From Phorcus lineatus (taxonomy: Eukaryota > Mollusca > Gastropoda > Trochida > Trochidae), in contig OV121093.1 in the NCBI GenBank assembly GCA_921293015.1, positions 372,001 through 436,000 on the forward strand: DNA of 64,000 bases, given 5' to 3'. Positions 36,893-49,970 of the stretch are shown in pieces. The position numbers were made by a program, and so were the translations under genes. The notes beneath the pieces were generated by a model. It saw nothing but the letters and a program-made list of their open reading frames with translations. It searched no databases and was not told the DNA's origin. Every line of letters begins with the position of its first letter. The first letter of the stretch is position 1.

Positions 36893-39031
36893 TAGAGTAC
36901 GTACCAGTTAAAGCATACAGCAGTAGAGTACGTACCAGTTAAAGCATTAAGCAGTAGAGTACGTACCAGTTAAAGCATAAAGCAGTAGAGTACGTACCAG
37001 TTAAAGCATATAGCAGTAGAGTACTTATCAGTTAAAGCATAAAGCATTAGAGTACGTGCCAGTTAAAGCATAAAGCAGTAGAGTACGTACCAGTTAAAGC
37101 ATAAATCAGTAGAGTACGTACCAGTTAAAGCATACAGCAGTAGAGTACGTACCAGTTAAAGCATAAAGCAGTAGAGTACGTACCAGTTAAAGCATACAGC
37201 AGTAGAGTACGTAACAGTTAAAGCATAAAGCAGTAGAGTCCGTATCAGTTAAAGCATAAAGCAGTAGAATACGTAACAGTTAAAGCATAAAGCAGTAGAG
37301 TACTTATCAGTTAAAGCATAAAGCAGTAGAGTACGTACCAGTTAAAGCATAAAGCATTAGAGTACGTACCAGTTAAAGCATACAGCAGTAGAGTACGTAT
37401 CAGTTAAAGCATACAGCAGTAGAGTACGTACCAGTTAAAGCATAAAGCAGTAGAGTACGTACCAGTTAAAGCATAAAGCAGTAGAGTACGTACCAGTTAA
37501 AGCATACAGCAGTAGAGTACGTACCAGTTAAAGCATAAAGCAGTAGAGTACGTACCAGTTAAAGCATAAAGCAGTAGAGTACGTACCAGTTAAAGCATAT
37601 AGCAGTAGAGTACTTATCAGTTAAAGCATAAAGCATTAGAGTACGTGCCAGTTAAAGCATACAGCAGTAGAGTACGTAACAGTTAAAGCATAAAGCAGTA
37701 GAGTACGTATCAGTTAAAGCATAAAGCAGTAGAGTACTTATCAGTTAAAGCATAAAGCAGTAGAGTACGTAACAGTTAAAGCATAAAGCAGTAGAGTCCG
37801 TACCAGTTAAAGCATAAAGCAGTAGAGTACGTAACAGTTAAAGCATACAGCAGTAGAGTACGTACCAGTTAAAGCATACAGCAGTAGAGTACGTATCAGT
37901 TAAAGCATAAAGCAGTAGAGTACGTATCAGTTAAAGCATAAAGCAGTAGAGTACGTAACAGTTAAAGCATAAAGCAGTAGAGTACGTATCAGTTAAAGCA
38001 TAAAGCAGTAGAGTACGTAACAGTTAAAGCATAAAGCAGTAGAGTACGTAACAGTTAAAGCATAAAGCAGTAGAGTACGTATCAGTTAAAGCATAAAGCA
38101 GTAGAGTACGTGCCAGTTAAAGCATAAAGCAGTAGAGTACGTACCAGTTAAAGCATAAAGCAGTAGAGTACGTACCAGTTAAAGCATACAGCAGTAGAGT
38201 ACGTACCAGTTAAAGCATTAAGCAGTAGAGTACGTACCAGTTAAAGCATAAAGCAGTAGAGTACGTACCAGTTAAAGCATATAGCAGTAGAGTACGTAGC
38301 AGTTAAAGCATAAAGCAGTAGAGTACGTACCAGTTAAAGCATACAGCAGTAGAGTACGTACCAGTTAAAGCATATAGCAGTAGAGTACGTGCCAGTTAAA
38401 GCATACAGCAGTAGAGTACGTATCAGTTAAAGCATACAGCAGTAGAGTACGTACCAGTTAAAGCATATAGCAGTAGAGTACGTGCCAGTTAAAGCATAAA
38501 GCAGTAGAGTACGTACCAGTTAAAGCATAAAGCAGTAGAGTACGTAACAGTTAAAGCATAAAGCAGTAGAGTACGTGCCAGTTAAAGCATAAAGCAGTAG
38601 AGTACGTACCAGTTAAAGCATAAAGCAGTAGAGTACGTACCAGTTAAAGCATCCAGCAGTAGAGTACGTACCAGTTAAAGCATACAGCAGTAGAGTACGT
38701 AACAGTTAAAGCATAAAGCAGTAGAGTACGTACCAGTTAAAGCATAAAGCAGTAGAGTACGTACCAGTTAAAGCATAAAGCAGTAGAGTACGTACCAGTT
38801 AAAGCATACAGCAGTAGAGTACGTACCAGTTAAAGCATTAAGCAGTAGAGTACGTACCAGTTAAAGCATAAAGCAGTAGAGTACGTACCAGTTAAAGCAT
38901 AAAGCAGTAGAGTACGTACCAGTTAAAGCATACAGCAGTAGAGTACGTACCAGGTAAAGCATAAAGCAGTAGAGTACGTACCAGTTAAAGCATACAGCAG
39001 TAGAGTACGTAACAGTTAAAGCATAAAGCAG
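36893..39031. repeat. 2,139-bp tandem duplication, first copy
   Basis: This unit of 69 monomers is followed at once by its duplicate. Shared markers at an exact 2,139-base offset are the G30T change (37,106 and 39,245, found nowhere else), the G7A copies (37,263 and 39,402) and the CC copies (38,650 and 40,789). The left and right limits of similarity match what a simple head-to-tail duplication predicts. I noted about five base differences, for example T18 against G18 near 37,150, A27 against T27 near 37,530, and C14C against C14T near 37,803. Confidence 0.85.
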
Positions 39032-41170
39032 TAGAGTACGTACCAGTTAAAGCATACAGCAGTAGAGTACGTACCAGTTAAAGCATTAAGCAGTAGAGTA
39101 CGTACCAGTTAAAGCATAAAGCAGTAGAGTACGTACCAGTTAAAGCATATAGCAGTAGAGTACTTATCAGTTAAAGCATAAAGCATTAGAGTACGTGCCA
39201 GTTAAAGCATAAAGCAGTAGAGTACGTACCAGTTAAAGCATAAATCAGTAGAGTACGTACCAGTTAAAGCATACAGCAGTAGAGTACGTACCAGGTAAAG
39301 CATAAAGCAGTAGAGTACGTACCAGTTAAAGCATACAGCAGTAGAGTACGTAACAGTTAAAGCATAAAGCAGTAGAGTCCGTATCAGTTAAAGCATAAAG
39401 CAGTAGAATACGTAACAGTTAAAGCATAAAGCAGTAGAGTACTTATCAGTTAAAGCATAAAGCAGTAGAGTACGTACCAGTTAAAGCATAAAGCATTAGA
39501 GTACGTACCAGTTAAAGCATACAGCAGTAGAGTACGTATCAGTTAAAGCATACAGCAGTAGAGTACGTACCAGTTAAAGCATAAAGCAGTAGAGTACGTA
39601 CCAGTTAAAGCATAAAGCAGTAGAGTACGTACCAGTTAAAGCATACAGCAGTAGAGTACGTACCAGTTAAAGCATTAAGCAGTAGAGTACGTACCAGTTA
39701 AAGCATAAAGCAGTAGAGTACGTACCAGTTAAAGCATATAGCAGTAGAGTACTTATCAGTTAAAGCATAAAGCATTAGAGTACGTGCCAGTTAAAGCATA
39801 CAGCAGTAGAGTACGTAACAGTTAAAGCATAAAGCAGTAGAGTACGTATCAGTTAAAGCATAAAGCAGTAGAGTACTTATCAGTTAAAGCATAAAGCAGT
39901 AGAGTACGTAACAGTTAAAGCATAAAGCAGTAGAGTCCGTATCAGTTAAAGCATAAAGCAGTAGAGTACGTAACAGTTAAAGCATAAAGCAGTAGAGTAC
40001 GTACCAGTTAAAGCATACAGCAGTAGAGTACGTATCAGTTAAAGCATAAAGCAGTAGAGTACGTATCAGTTAAAGCATAAAGCAGTAGAGTACGTAACAG
40101 TTAAAGCATAAAGCAGTAGAGTACGTATCAGTTAAAGCATAAAGCAGTAGAGTACGTAACAGTTAAAGCATAAAGCAGTAGAGTACGTAACAGTTAAAGC
40201 ATAAAGCAGTAGAGTACGTATCAGTTAAAGCATAAAGCAGTAGAGTACGTGCCAGTTAAAGCATAAAGCAGTAGAGTACGTACCAGTTAAAGCATAAAGC
40301 AGTAGAGTACGTACCAGTTAAAGCATACAGCAGTAGAGTACGTACCAGTTAAAGCATTAAGCAGTAGAGTACGTACCAGTTAAAGCATAAAGCAGTAGAG
40401 TACGTACCAGTTAAAGCATATAGCAGTAGAGTACGTAGCAGTTAAAGCATAAAGCAGTAGAGTACGTACCAGTTAAAGCATACAGCAGTAGAGTACGTAC
40501 CAGTTAAAGCATATAGCAGTAGAGTACGTGCCAGTTAAAGCATACAGCAGTAGAGTACGTACCAGTTAAAGCATACAGCAGTAGAGTACGTACCAGTTAA
40601 AGCATATAGCAGTAGAGTACGTGCCAGTTAAAGCATAAAGCAGTAGAGTACGTACCAGTTAAAGCATAAAGCAGTAGAGTACGTAACAGTTAAAGCATAA
40701 AGCAGTAGAGTACGTGCCAGTTAAAGCATAAAGCAGTAGAGTACGTACCAGTTAAAGCATAAAGCAGTAGAGTACGTACCAGTTAAAGCATCCAGCAGTA
40801 GAGTACGTACCAGTTAAAGCATACAGCAGTAGAGTACGTAACAGTTAAAGCATAAAGCAGTAGAGTACGTACCAGTTAAAGCATAAAGCAGTAGAGTACG
40901 TACCAGTTAAAGCATAAAGCAGTAGAGTACGTACCAGTTAAAGCATACAGCAGTAGAGTACGTACCAGTTAAAGCATTAAGCAGTAGAGTACGTACCAGT
41001 TAAAGCATAAAGCAGTAGAGTACGTACCAGTTAAAGCATAAAGCAGTAGAGTACGTACCAGTTAAAGCATACAGCAGTAGAGTACGTACCAGGTAAAGCA
41101 TAAAGCAGTAGAGTACGTACCAGTTAAAGCATACAGCAGTAGAGTACGTAACAGTTAAAGCATAAAGCAG
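39032..41170. repeat. 2,139-bp tandem duplication, second copy
   Basis: This is the second 69-monomer copy. The private G30T change at 39,245 ties it to the first copy. Similarity ends near 41,170, where an A9C copy followed by G7A at 41,200 restores the ordinary domain I order. Few differences suggest that this is among the younger events in the window. Confidence 0.85.
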
Positions 41171-43202
41171 TAGAGTCCGTATCAGTTAAAGCATAAAGCA
41201 GTAGAATACGTAACAGTTAAAGCATAAAGCAGTAGAGTACTTATCAGTTAAAGCATAAAGCAGTAGAGTACGTACCAGTTAAAGCATAAAGCATTAGAGT
41301 ACGTACCAGTTAAAGCATACAGCAGTAGAGTACGTAACAGTTAAAGCATAAAGCAGTAGAGTACGTATCAGTTAAAGCATAAAGCAGTAGAGTACTTATC
41401 AGTTAAAGCATAAAGCAGTAGAGTACGTAACAGTTAAAGCATAAAGCAGTAGAGTACGTATCAATTAAAGCATAAAGCAGTAGAGTACGTAACAGTTAAA
41501 GCATACAGCAGTAGAGTACGTACCAGTTAAAGCATACAGCAGTAGAGTACGTATCAGTTAAAGCATAAAGCAGTAGAGTACGTACCAGTTAAAGCATAAA
41601 GCAGTAGAGTACGTAACAGTTAAAGCATAAAGCAGTAGAGTACGTAACAGTTAAAGCATAAAGCAGTAGAGTACGTATCAGTTAAAGCATAAAGCAGTAG
41701 AGTACGTGCCAGTTAAAGCATAAAGCAGTAGAGTACGTACCAGTTAAAGCATAAAGCAGTAGAGTACGTACCAGTTAAAGCATCCAGCAGTAGAGTACGT
41801 ACCAGTTAAAGCATACAGCAGTAGAGTACGTAACAGTTAAAGCATAAAGCAGTAGAGTACGTGCCAGTTAAAGCATAAAGCAGTAGAGTACGTATCAGTT
41901 AAAGCATACAGCAGTAGAGTACGTACCAGTTAAAGCATAAAGCAGTAGAGTACGTACCAGTTAAAGCATAAAGCAGTAGAGTACGTACCAGTTAAAGCAT
42001 ACAGCAGTAGAGTACGTACCAGTTAAAGCATTAAGCAGTAGAGTACGTACCAGTTAAAGCATAAAGCAGTAGAGTACGTACCAGTTAAAGCATATAGCAG
42101 TAGAGTACTTATCAGTTAAAGCATAAAGCATTAGAGTACGTGCCAGTTAAAGCATAAAGCAGTAGAGTACGTACCAGTTAAAGCATAAAGCAGTAGAGTA
42201 CGTACCAGTTAAAGCATACAGCAGTAGAGTACGTACCAGGTAAAGCATAAAGCAGTAGAGTACGTACCAGTTAAAGCATACAGCAGTAGAGTACGTAACA
42301 GTTAAAGCATAAAGCAGTAGAGTCCGTATCAGTTAAAGCATAAAGCAGTAGAATACGTAACAGTTAAAGCATAAAGCAGTAGAGTACTTATCAGTTAAAG
42401 CATAAAGCAGTAGAGTACGTACCAGTTAAAGCATAAAGCATTAGAGTACGTACCAGTTAAAGCATACAGCAGTAGAGTACGTAACAGTTAAAGCATAAAG
42501 CAGTAGAGTACGTATCAGTTAAAGCATAAAGCAGTAGAGTACTTATCAGTTAAAGCATAAAGCAGTAGAGTACGTAACAGTTAAAGCATAAAGCAGTAGA
42601 GTCCGTATCAATTAAAGCATAAAGCAGTAGAGTACGTAACAGTTAAAGCATACAGCAGTAGAGTACGTACCAGTTAAAGCATACAGCAGTAGAGTACGTA
42701 TCAGTTAAAGCATAAAGCAGTAGAATACGTAACAGTTAAAGCATAAAGCAGTAGAGTACTTATCAGTTAAAGCATAAAGCAGTAGAGTACGTACCAGTTA
42801 AAGCATAAAGCATTAGAGTACGTACCAGTTAAAGCATACAGCAGTAGAGTACGTAACAGTTAAAGCATAAAGCAGTAGAGTACGTATCAGTTAAAGCATA
42901 AAGCAGTAGAGTACTTATCAGTTAAAGCATAAAGCAGTAGAGTACGTAACAGTTAAAGCATAAAGCAGTAGAGTCCGTATCAATTAAAGCATAAAGCAGT
43001 AGAGTACGTAACAGTTAAAGCATACAGCAGTAGAGTACGTACCAGTTAAAGCATACAGCAGTAGAGTACGTATCAGTTAAAGCATAAAGCAGTAGAGTAC
43101 GTATCAGTTAAAGCATAAAGCAGTAGAGTACGTAACAGTTAAAGCATAAAGCAGTAGAGTACGTAACAGTTAAAGCATAAAGCAGTAGAGTACGTATCAG
43201 TT

Positions 43203-46200
43203 AAAGCATAAAGCAGTAGAGTACGTGCCAGTTAAAGCATAAAGCAGTAGAGTACGTACCAGTTAAAGCATAAAGCAGTAGAGTACGTAACAGTTAAAGC
43301 ATAAAGCAGTAGAGTACGTGCCAGTTAAAGCATAAAGCAGTAGAGTACGTACCAGTTAAAGCATAAAGCAGTAGAGTACGTACCAGTTAAAGCATCCAGC
43401 AGTAGAGTACGTACCAGTTAAAGCATACAGCAGTAGAGTACGTAACAGTTAAAGCATAAAGCAGTAGAGTACGTGCCAGTTAAAGCATAAAGCAGTAGAG
43501 TACGTATCAGTTAAAGCATACAGCAGTAGAGTACGTACCAGTTAAAGCATAAAGCAGTAGAGTACGTACCAGTTAAAGCATAAAGCAGTAGAGTACGTAC
43601 CAGTTAAAGCATACAGCAGTAGAGTACGTACCAGTTAAAGCATTAAGCAGTAGAGTACGTACCAGTTAAAGCATAAAGCAGTAGAGTACGTACCAGTTAA
43701 AGCATATAGCAGTAGAGTACTTATCAGTTAAAGCATAAAGCATTAGAGTACGTGCCAGTTAAAGCATAAAGCAGTAGAGTACGTACCAGTTAAAGCATAA
43801 AGCAGTAGAGTACGTACCAGTTAAAGCATACAGCAGTAGAGTACGTACCAGGTAAAGCATAAAGCAGTAGAGTACGTACCAGTTAAAGCATACAGCAGTA
43901 GAGTACGTAACAGTTAAAGCATAAAGCAGTAGAGTCCGTATCAGTTAAAGCATAAAGCAGTAGAATACGTAACAGTTAAAGCATAAAGCAGTAGAGTACT
44001 TATCAGTTAAAGCATAAAGCAGTAGAGTACGTACCAGTTAAAGCATAAAGCATTAGAGTACGTACCAGTTAAAGCATACAGCAGTAGAGTACGTAACAGT
44101 TAAAGCATAAAGCAGTAGAGTACGTACCAGTTAAAGCATAAAGCAGTAGAGTACTTATCAGTTAAAGCATAAAGCAGTAGAGTACGTAACAGTTAAAGCA
44201 TAAAGCAGTAGAGTCCGTATCAATTAAAGCATAAAGCAGTAGAGTACGTAACAGTTAAAGCATACAGCAGTAGAGTACGTACCAGTTAAAGCATACAGCA
44301 GTAGAGTACGTATCAGTTAAAGCATAAAGCAGTAGAGTACGTATCAGTTAAAGCATAAAGCAGTAGAGTACGTAACAGTTAAAGCATAAAGCAGTAGAGT
44401 ACGTAACAGTTAAAGCATAAAGCAGTAGAGTACGTATCAGTTAAAGCATAAAGCAGTAGAGTACGTGCCAGTTAAAGCATAAAGCAGTAGAGTACGTACC
44501 AGTTAAAGCATAAAGCAGTAGAGTACGTACCAGTTAAAGCATACAGCAGTAGAGTACGTACCAGTTAAAGCATTAAGCAGTAGAGTACGTACCAGTTAAA
44601 GCATAAAGCAGTAGAGTACGTACCAGTTAAAGCATATAGCAGTAGAGTACGTAACAGTTAAAGCATAAAGCAGTAGAGTACGTGCCAGTTAAAGCATAAA
44701 GCAGTAGAGTACGTACCAGTTAAAGCATAAAGCAGTAGAGTACGTAACAGTTAAAGCATAAAGCAGTAGAGTACGTGCCAGTTAAAGCATAAAGCAGTAG
44801 AGTACGTACCAGTTAAAGCATAAAGCAGTAGAGTACGTACCAGTTAAAGCATACAGCAGTAGAGTACGTACCAGGTAAAGCATAAAGCAGTAGAGTACGT
44901 ACCAGTTAAAGCATACAGCAGTAGAGTACGTAACAGTTAAAGCATAAAGCAGTAGAGTCCGTATCAGTTAAAGCATAAAGCAGTAGAATACGTAACAGTT
45001 AAAGCATAAAGCAGTAGAGTACTTATCAGTTAAAGCATAAAGCAGTAGAGTACGTACCAGTTAAAGCATAAAGCATTAGAGTACGTACCAGTTAAAGCAT
45101 ACAGCAGTAGAGTACGTAACAGTTAAAGCATAAAGCAGTAGAGTACGTATCAGTTAAAGCATAAAGCAGTAGAGTACGTATCAGTTAAAGCATAAAGCAG
45201 TAGAGTACGTAACAGTTAAAGCATAAAGCAGTAGAGTCCGTATCAATTAAAGCATAAAGCAGTAGAGTACGTAACAGTTAAAGCATACAGCAGTAGAGTA
45301 CGTACCAGTTAAAGCATACAGCAGTAGAGTACGTATCAGTTAAAGCATAAAGCAGTAGAGTACGTAACAGTTAAAGCATAAAGCAGTAGAGTACGTATCA
45401 GTTAAAGCATAAAGCAGTAGAGTACGTATCAGTTAAAGCATACAGCAGTAGAGTACGTAACAGTTAAAGCATAAAGCAGTAGAGTCCGTATCAGTTAAAG
45501 CATACAGCAGTAGAGTACGTAACAGTTAAAGCATAAAGCAGTAGAGTACGTATCAGTTAAAGCATAAAGCAGTAGAGTACGTAACAGTTAAAGCATAAAG
45601 CAGTAGAGTACGTATCAGTTAAAGCATAAAGCAGTAGAGTACGTAACAGTTAAAGCATAAAGCAGTAGAGTACGTAACAGTTAAAGCATAAAGCAGTAGA
45701 GTACGTATCAGTTAAAGCATAAAGCATTAGAGTACGTGCCAGTTAAAGCATAAAGCAGTAGAGTACGTACCAGTTAAAGCATACAGCAGTAGAGTACGTA
45801 CCAGTTAAAGCATTAAGCAGTAGAGTACGTACCAGTTAAAGCATAAAGCAGTAGAGTACGTACCAGTTAAAGCATATAGCAGTAGAGTACGTAGCAGTTA
45901 AAGCATAAAGCAGTAGAGTACGTAGCAGTTAAAGCATAAAGCAGTAGAGTACGTACCAGTTAAAGCATACAGCAGTAGAGTACGTACCAGTTAAAGCATA
46001 TAGCAGTAGAGTACGTGCCAGTTAAAGCATACAGCAGTAGAGTACGTAGCAGTTAAAGCATACAGCAGTAGAGTACGTACCAGTTAAAGCATATAGCAGT
46101 AGAGTACGTGCCAGTTAAAGCATAAAGCAGTAGAGTACGTACCAGTTAAAGCATAAAGCAGTAGAGTACGTAACAGTTAAAGCATAAAGCAGTAGAGTAC

Positions 46201-49200
46201 GTACCAGTTAAAGCATAAAGCAGTAGAGTACGTATCAGTTAAAGCATAAAGCAGTAGAGTACGTATCAGTTAAAGCATACAGCAGTAGAGTACGTAACAG
46301 TTAAAGCATAAAGCAGTAGAGTCCGTATCAGTTAAAGCATACAGCAGTAGAGTACGTAACAGTTAAAGCATAAAGCAGTAGAGTACGTATCAGTTAAAGC
46401 ATAAAGCAGTAGAGTACGTAACAGTTAAAGCATAAAGCAGTAGAGTACGTATCAGTTAAAGCATAAAGCAGTAGAGTACGTAACAGTTAAAGCATAAAGC
46501 AGTAGAGTACGTAACAGTTAAAGCATAAAGCAGTAGAGTACGTATCAGTTAAAGCATAAAGCATTAGAGTACGTGCCAGTTAAAGCATAAAGCAGTAGAG
46601 TACGTACCAGTTAAAGCATAAAGCAGTAGAGTACGTACCAGTTAAAGCATACAGCAGTAGAGTACGTACCAGTTAAAGCATTAAGCAGTAGAGTACGTAC
46701 CAGTTAAAGCATAAAGCAGTAGAGTACGTACCAGTTAAAGCATATAGCAGTAGAGTACGTAGCAGTTAAAGCATAAAGCAGTAGAGTACGTACCAGTTAA
46801 AGCATACAGCAGTAGAGTACGTACCAGTTAAAGCATATAGCAGTAGAGTACGTGCCAGTTAAAGCATACAGCAGTAGAGTACGTACCAGTTAAAGCATCC
46901 AGCAGTAGAGTACGTACCAGTTAAAGCATAAAGCAGTAGAGTACGTAACAGTTAAAGCATAAAGCAGTAGAGTACGTACCAGTTAAAGCATAAAGCAGTA
47001 GAGTACGTACCAGTTAAAGCATAAAGCAGTAGAGTACGTACCAGTTAAAGCATCCAGCAGTAGAGTACGTACCAGTTAAAGCATACAGCAGTAGAGTACG
47101 TAACAGTTAAAGCATAAAGCAGTAGAGTACGTGCCAGTTAAAGCATAAAGCAGTAGAGTACGTAGCAGTTAAAGCATACAGCAGTAGAGTACGTACCAGT
47201 TAAAGCATATAGCAGTAGAGTACGTGCCAGTTAAAGCATAAAGCAGTAGAGTACGTACCAGTTAAAGCATAAAGCAGTAGAGTACGTAACAGTTAAAGCA
47301 TAAAGCAGTAGAGTACGTACCAGTTAAAGCATAAAGCAGTAGAGTACGTACCAGTTAAAGCATAAAGCAGTAGAGTACGTACCAGTTAAAGCATCCAGCA
47401 GTAGAGTACGTACCAGTTAAAGCATACAGCAGTAGAGTACGTAACAGTTAAAGCATAAAGCAGTAGAGTACGTACCAGTTAAAGCATATAGCAGTAGAGT
47501 ACGTAGCAGTTAAAGCATAAAGCAGTAGAGTACGTATCAGTTAAAGCATAAAGCAGTAGAGTACGTATCAGTTAAAGCATAAAGCAGTAGAGTACGTAAC
47601 AGTTAAAGCATAAAGCAGTAGAGTACGTAACAGTTAAAGCATAAAGCAGTAGAGTACGTATCAGTTAAAGCATAAAGCATTAGAGTACGTGCCAGTTAAA
47701 GCATAAAGCAGTAGAGTACGTACCAGTTAAAGCATAAAGCAGTAGAGTACGTACCAGTTAAAGCATATAGCAGTAGAGTACGTAGCAGTTAAAGCATAAA
47801 GCATTAGAGTACGTGCCAGTTAAAGCATATAGCAGTAGAGTACGTACCAGTTAAAGCATAAAGCAGTAGAGTACGTACCAGTTAAAGCATATAGCAGTAG
47901 AGTACGTAGCAGTTAAAGCATAAAGCAGTAGAGTACGTACCAGTTAAAGCATACAGCAGTAGAGTACGTACCAGTTAAAGCATATAGCAGTAGAGTACGT
48001 GCCAGTTAAAGCATACAGCAGTAGAGTACGTAGCAGTTAAAGCATACAGCAGTAGAGTACGTACCAGTTAAAGCATATAGCAGTAGAGTACGTGCCAGTT
48101 AAAGCATAAAGCAGTAGAGTACGTACCAGTTAAAGCATAAAGCAGTAGAGTACGTAACAGTTAAAGCATAAAGCAGTAGAGTACGTACCAGTTAAAGCAT
48201 AAAGCAGTAGAGTACGTACCAGTTAAAGCATAAAGCAGTAGAGTACGTACCAGTTAAAGCATCCAGCAGTAGAGTACGTACCAGTTAAAGCATACAGCAG
48301 TAGAGTACGTACCAGTTAAAGCATATAGCAGTAGAGTACGTAGCAGTTAAAGCATAAAGCAGTAGAGTACGTATCAGTTAAAGCATAAAGCAGTAGAGTA
48401 CGTATCAGTTAAAGCATAAAGCAGTAGAGTACGTAACAGTTAAAGCATAAAGCAGTAGAGTACGTAACAGTTAAAGCATAAAGCAGTAGAGTACGTATCA
48501 GTTAAAGCATAAAGCATTAGAGTACGTGCCAGTTAAAGCATAAAGCAGTAGAGTACGTACCAGTTAAAGCATAAAGCAGTAGAGTACGTACCAGTTAAAG
48601 CATACAGCAGTAGAGTACGTACCAGTTAAAGCATAAAGCAGTAGAGTACGTACCAGTTAAAGCATAAAGCAGTAGAGTACGTACCAGTTAAAGCATATAG
48701 CAGTAGAGTACGTAGCAGTTAAAGCATAAAGCAGTAGAGTACGTACCAGTTAAAGCATACAGCAGTAGAGTACGTACCAGTTAAAGCATAAAGCAGTAGA
48801 GTACGTGCCAGTTAAAGCATACAGCAGTAGAGTACGTAGCAGTTAAAGCATACAGCAGTAGAGTACGTACCAGTTAAAGCATATAGCAGTAGAGTACGTG
48901 CCAGTTAAAGCATAAAGCAGTAGAGTACGTACCAGTTAAAGCATAAAGCAGTAGAGTACGTAACAGTTAAAGCATAAAGCAGTAGAGTACGTACCAGTTA
49001 AAGCATAAAGCAGTAGAGTACGTACCAGTTAAAGCATAAAGCAGTAGAGTACGTACCAGTTAAAGCATCCAGCAGTAGAGTACGTACCAGTTAAAGCATA
49101 CAGCAGTAGAGTACGTAACAGTTAAAGCATAAAGCAGTAGAGTACGTGCCAGTTAAAGCATAAAGCAGTAGAGTACGTAGCAGTTAAAGCATACAGCAGT

Positions 49201-49970
49201 AGAGTACGTACCAGTTAAAGCATATAGCAGTAGAGTACGTACCAGTTAAAGCATACAGCAGTAGAGTACGTACCAGTTAAAGCATAAAGCAGTAGAGTAC
49301 GTACCAGTTAAAGCATAAAGCAGTAGAGTACGTACCAGTTAAAGCATATAGCAGTAGAGTACGTAGCAGTTAAAGCATAAAGCAGTAGAGTACGTACCAG
49401 TTAAAGCATACAGCAGTAGAGTACGTACCAGTTAAAGCATATAGCAGTAGAGTACGTACCAGTTAAAGCATACAGCAGTAGAGTACGTAGCAGTTAAAGC
49501 ATACAGCAGTAGAGTACGTACCAGTTAAAGCATATAGCAGTAGAGTACGTGCCAGTTAAAGCATAAAGCAGTAGAGTACGTACCAGTTAAAGCATAAAGC
49601 AGTAGAGTACGTACCAGTTAAAGCATAAAGCAGTAGAGTACGTACCAGTTAAAGCATAAAGCAGTAGAGTACGTATCAGTTAAAGCATAAAGCAGTAGAG
49701 TACGTATCAGTTAAAGCATACAGCAGTAGAGTACGTAACAGTTAAAGCATAAAGCAGTAGAGTACGTAACAGTTAAAGCATACAGCAGTAGAGTACGTAA
49801 CAGTTAAAGCATAAAGCAGTAGAGTACGTATCAGTTAAAGCATAAAGCAGTAGAGTACGTAACAGTTAAAGCATAAAGCAGTAGAGTACGTATCAGTTAA
49901 AGCATAAAGCAGTAGAGTACGTAACAGTTAAAGCATAAAGCAGTAGAGTACGTAACAGTTAAAGCATAAA
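43203..49970. repeat. Domain-crossing duplication, right member
   Basis: This is the partner of 24,510-31,100. The type I to type II switch at about 45,250 reproduces the switch at about 26,560 at the same internal place, so the second border is a copy of the first and not an independent transition. Relative to the left member it lacks two monomers near 46.9 kb, where the marker order is also rearranged, and gains eight monomers in the 48.3-48.9 kb interval. Confidence 0.76.

Larger units (their letters stand above)
32401..45250. repeat. Satellite domain I, second block
   Basis: The type I markers return abruptly: A9C then G7A near 32,403-32,433, G11T near 32,467, and G17A near 32,691. They continue to G11T near 45,021 and G17A near 45,243. 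G7A copies start at 32,427, 34,225, 34,721, 36,333, 37,263, 39,402, 41,200, 42,347, 42,719, 43,959 and 44,982, and none is seen afterwards. The block holds a copy of the rare-marker block also seen at 3.1 and 5.7 kb. It also holds a 2,139-bp tandem pair and units that resemble those at 8-14.8 and 17.2-24 kb in order and spacing. Confidence 0.78.
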
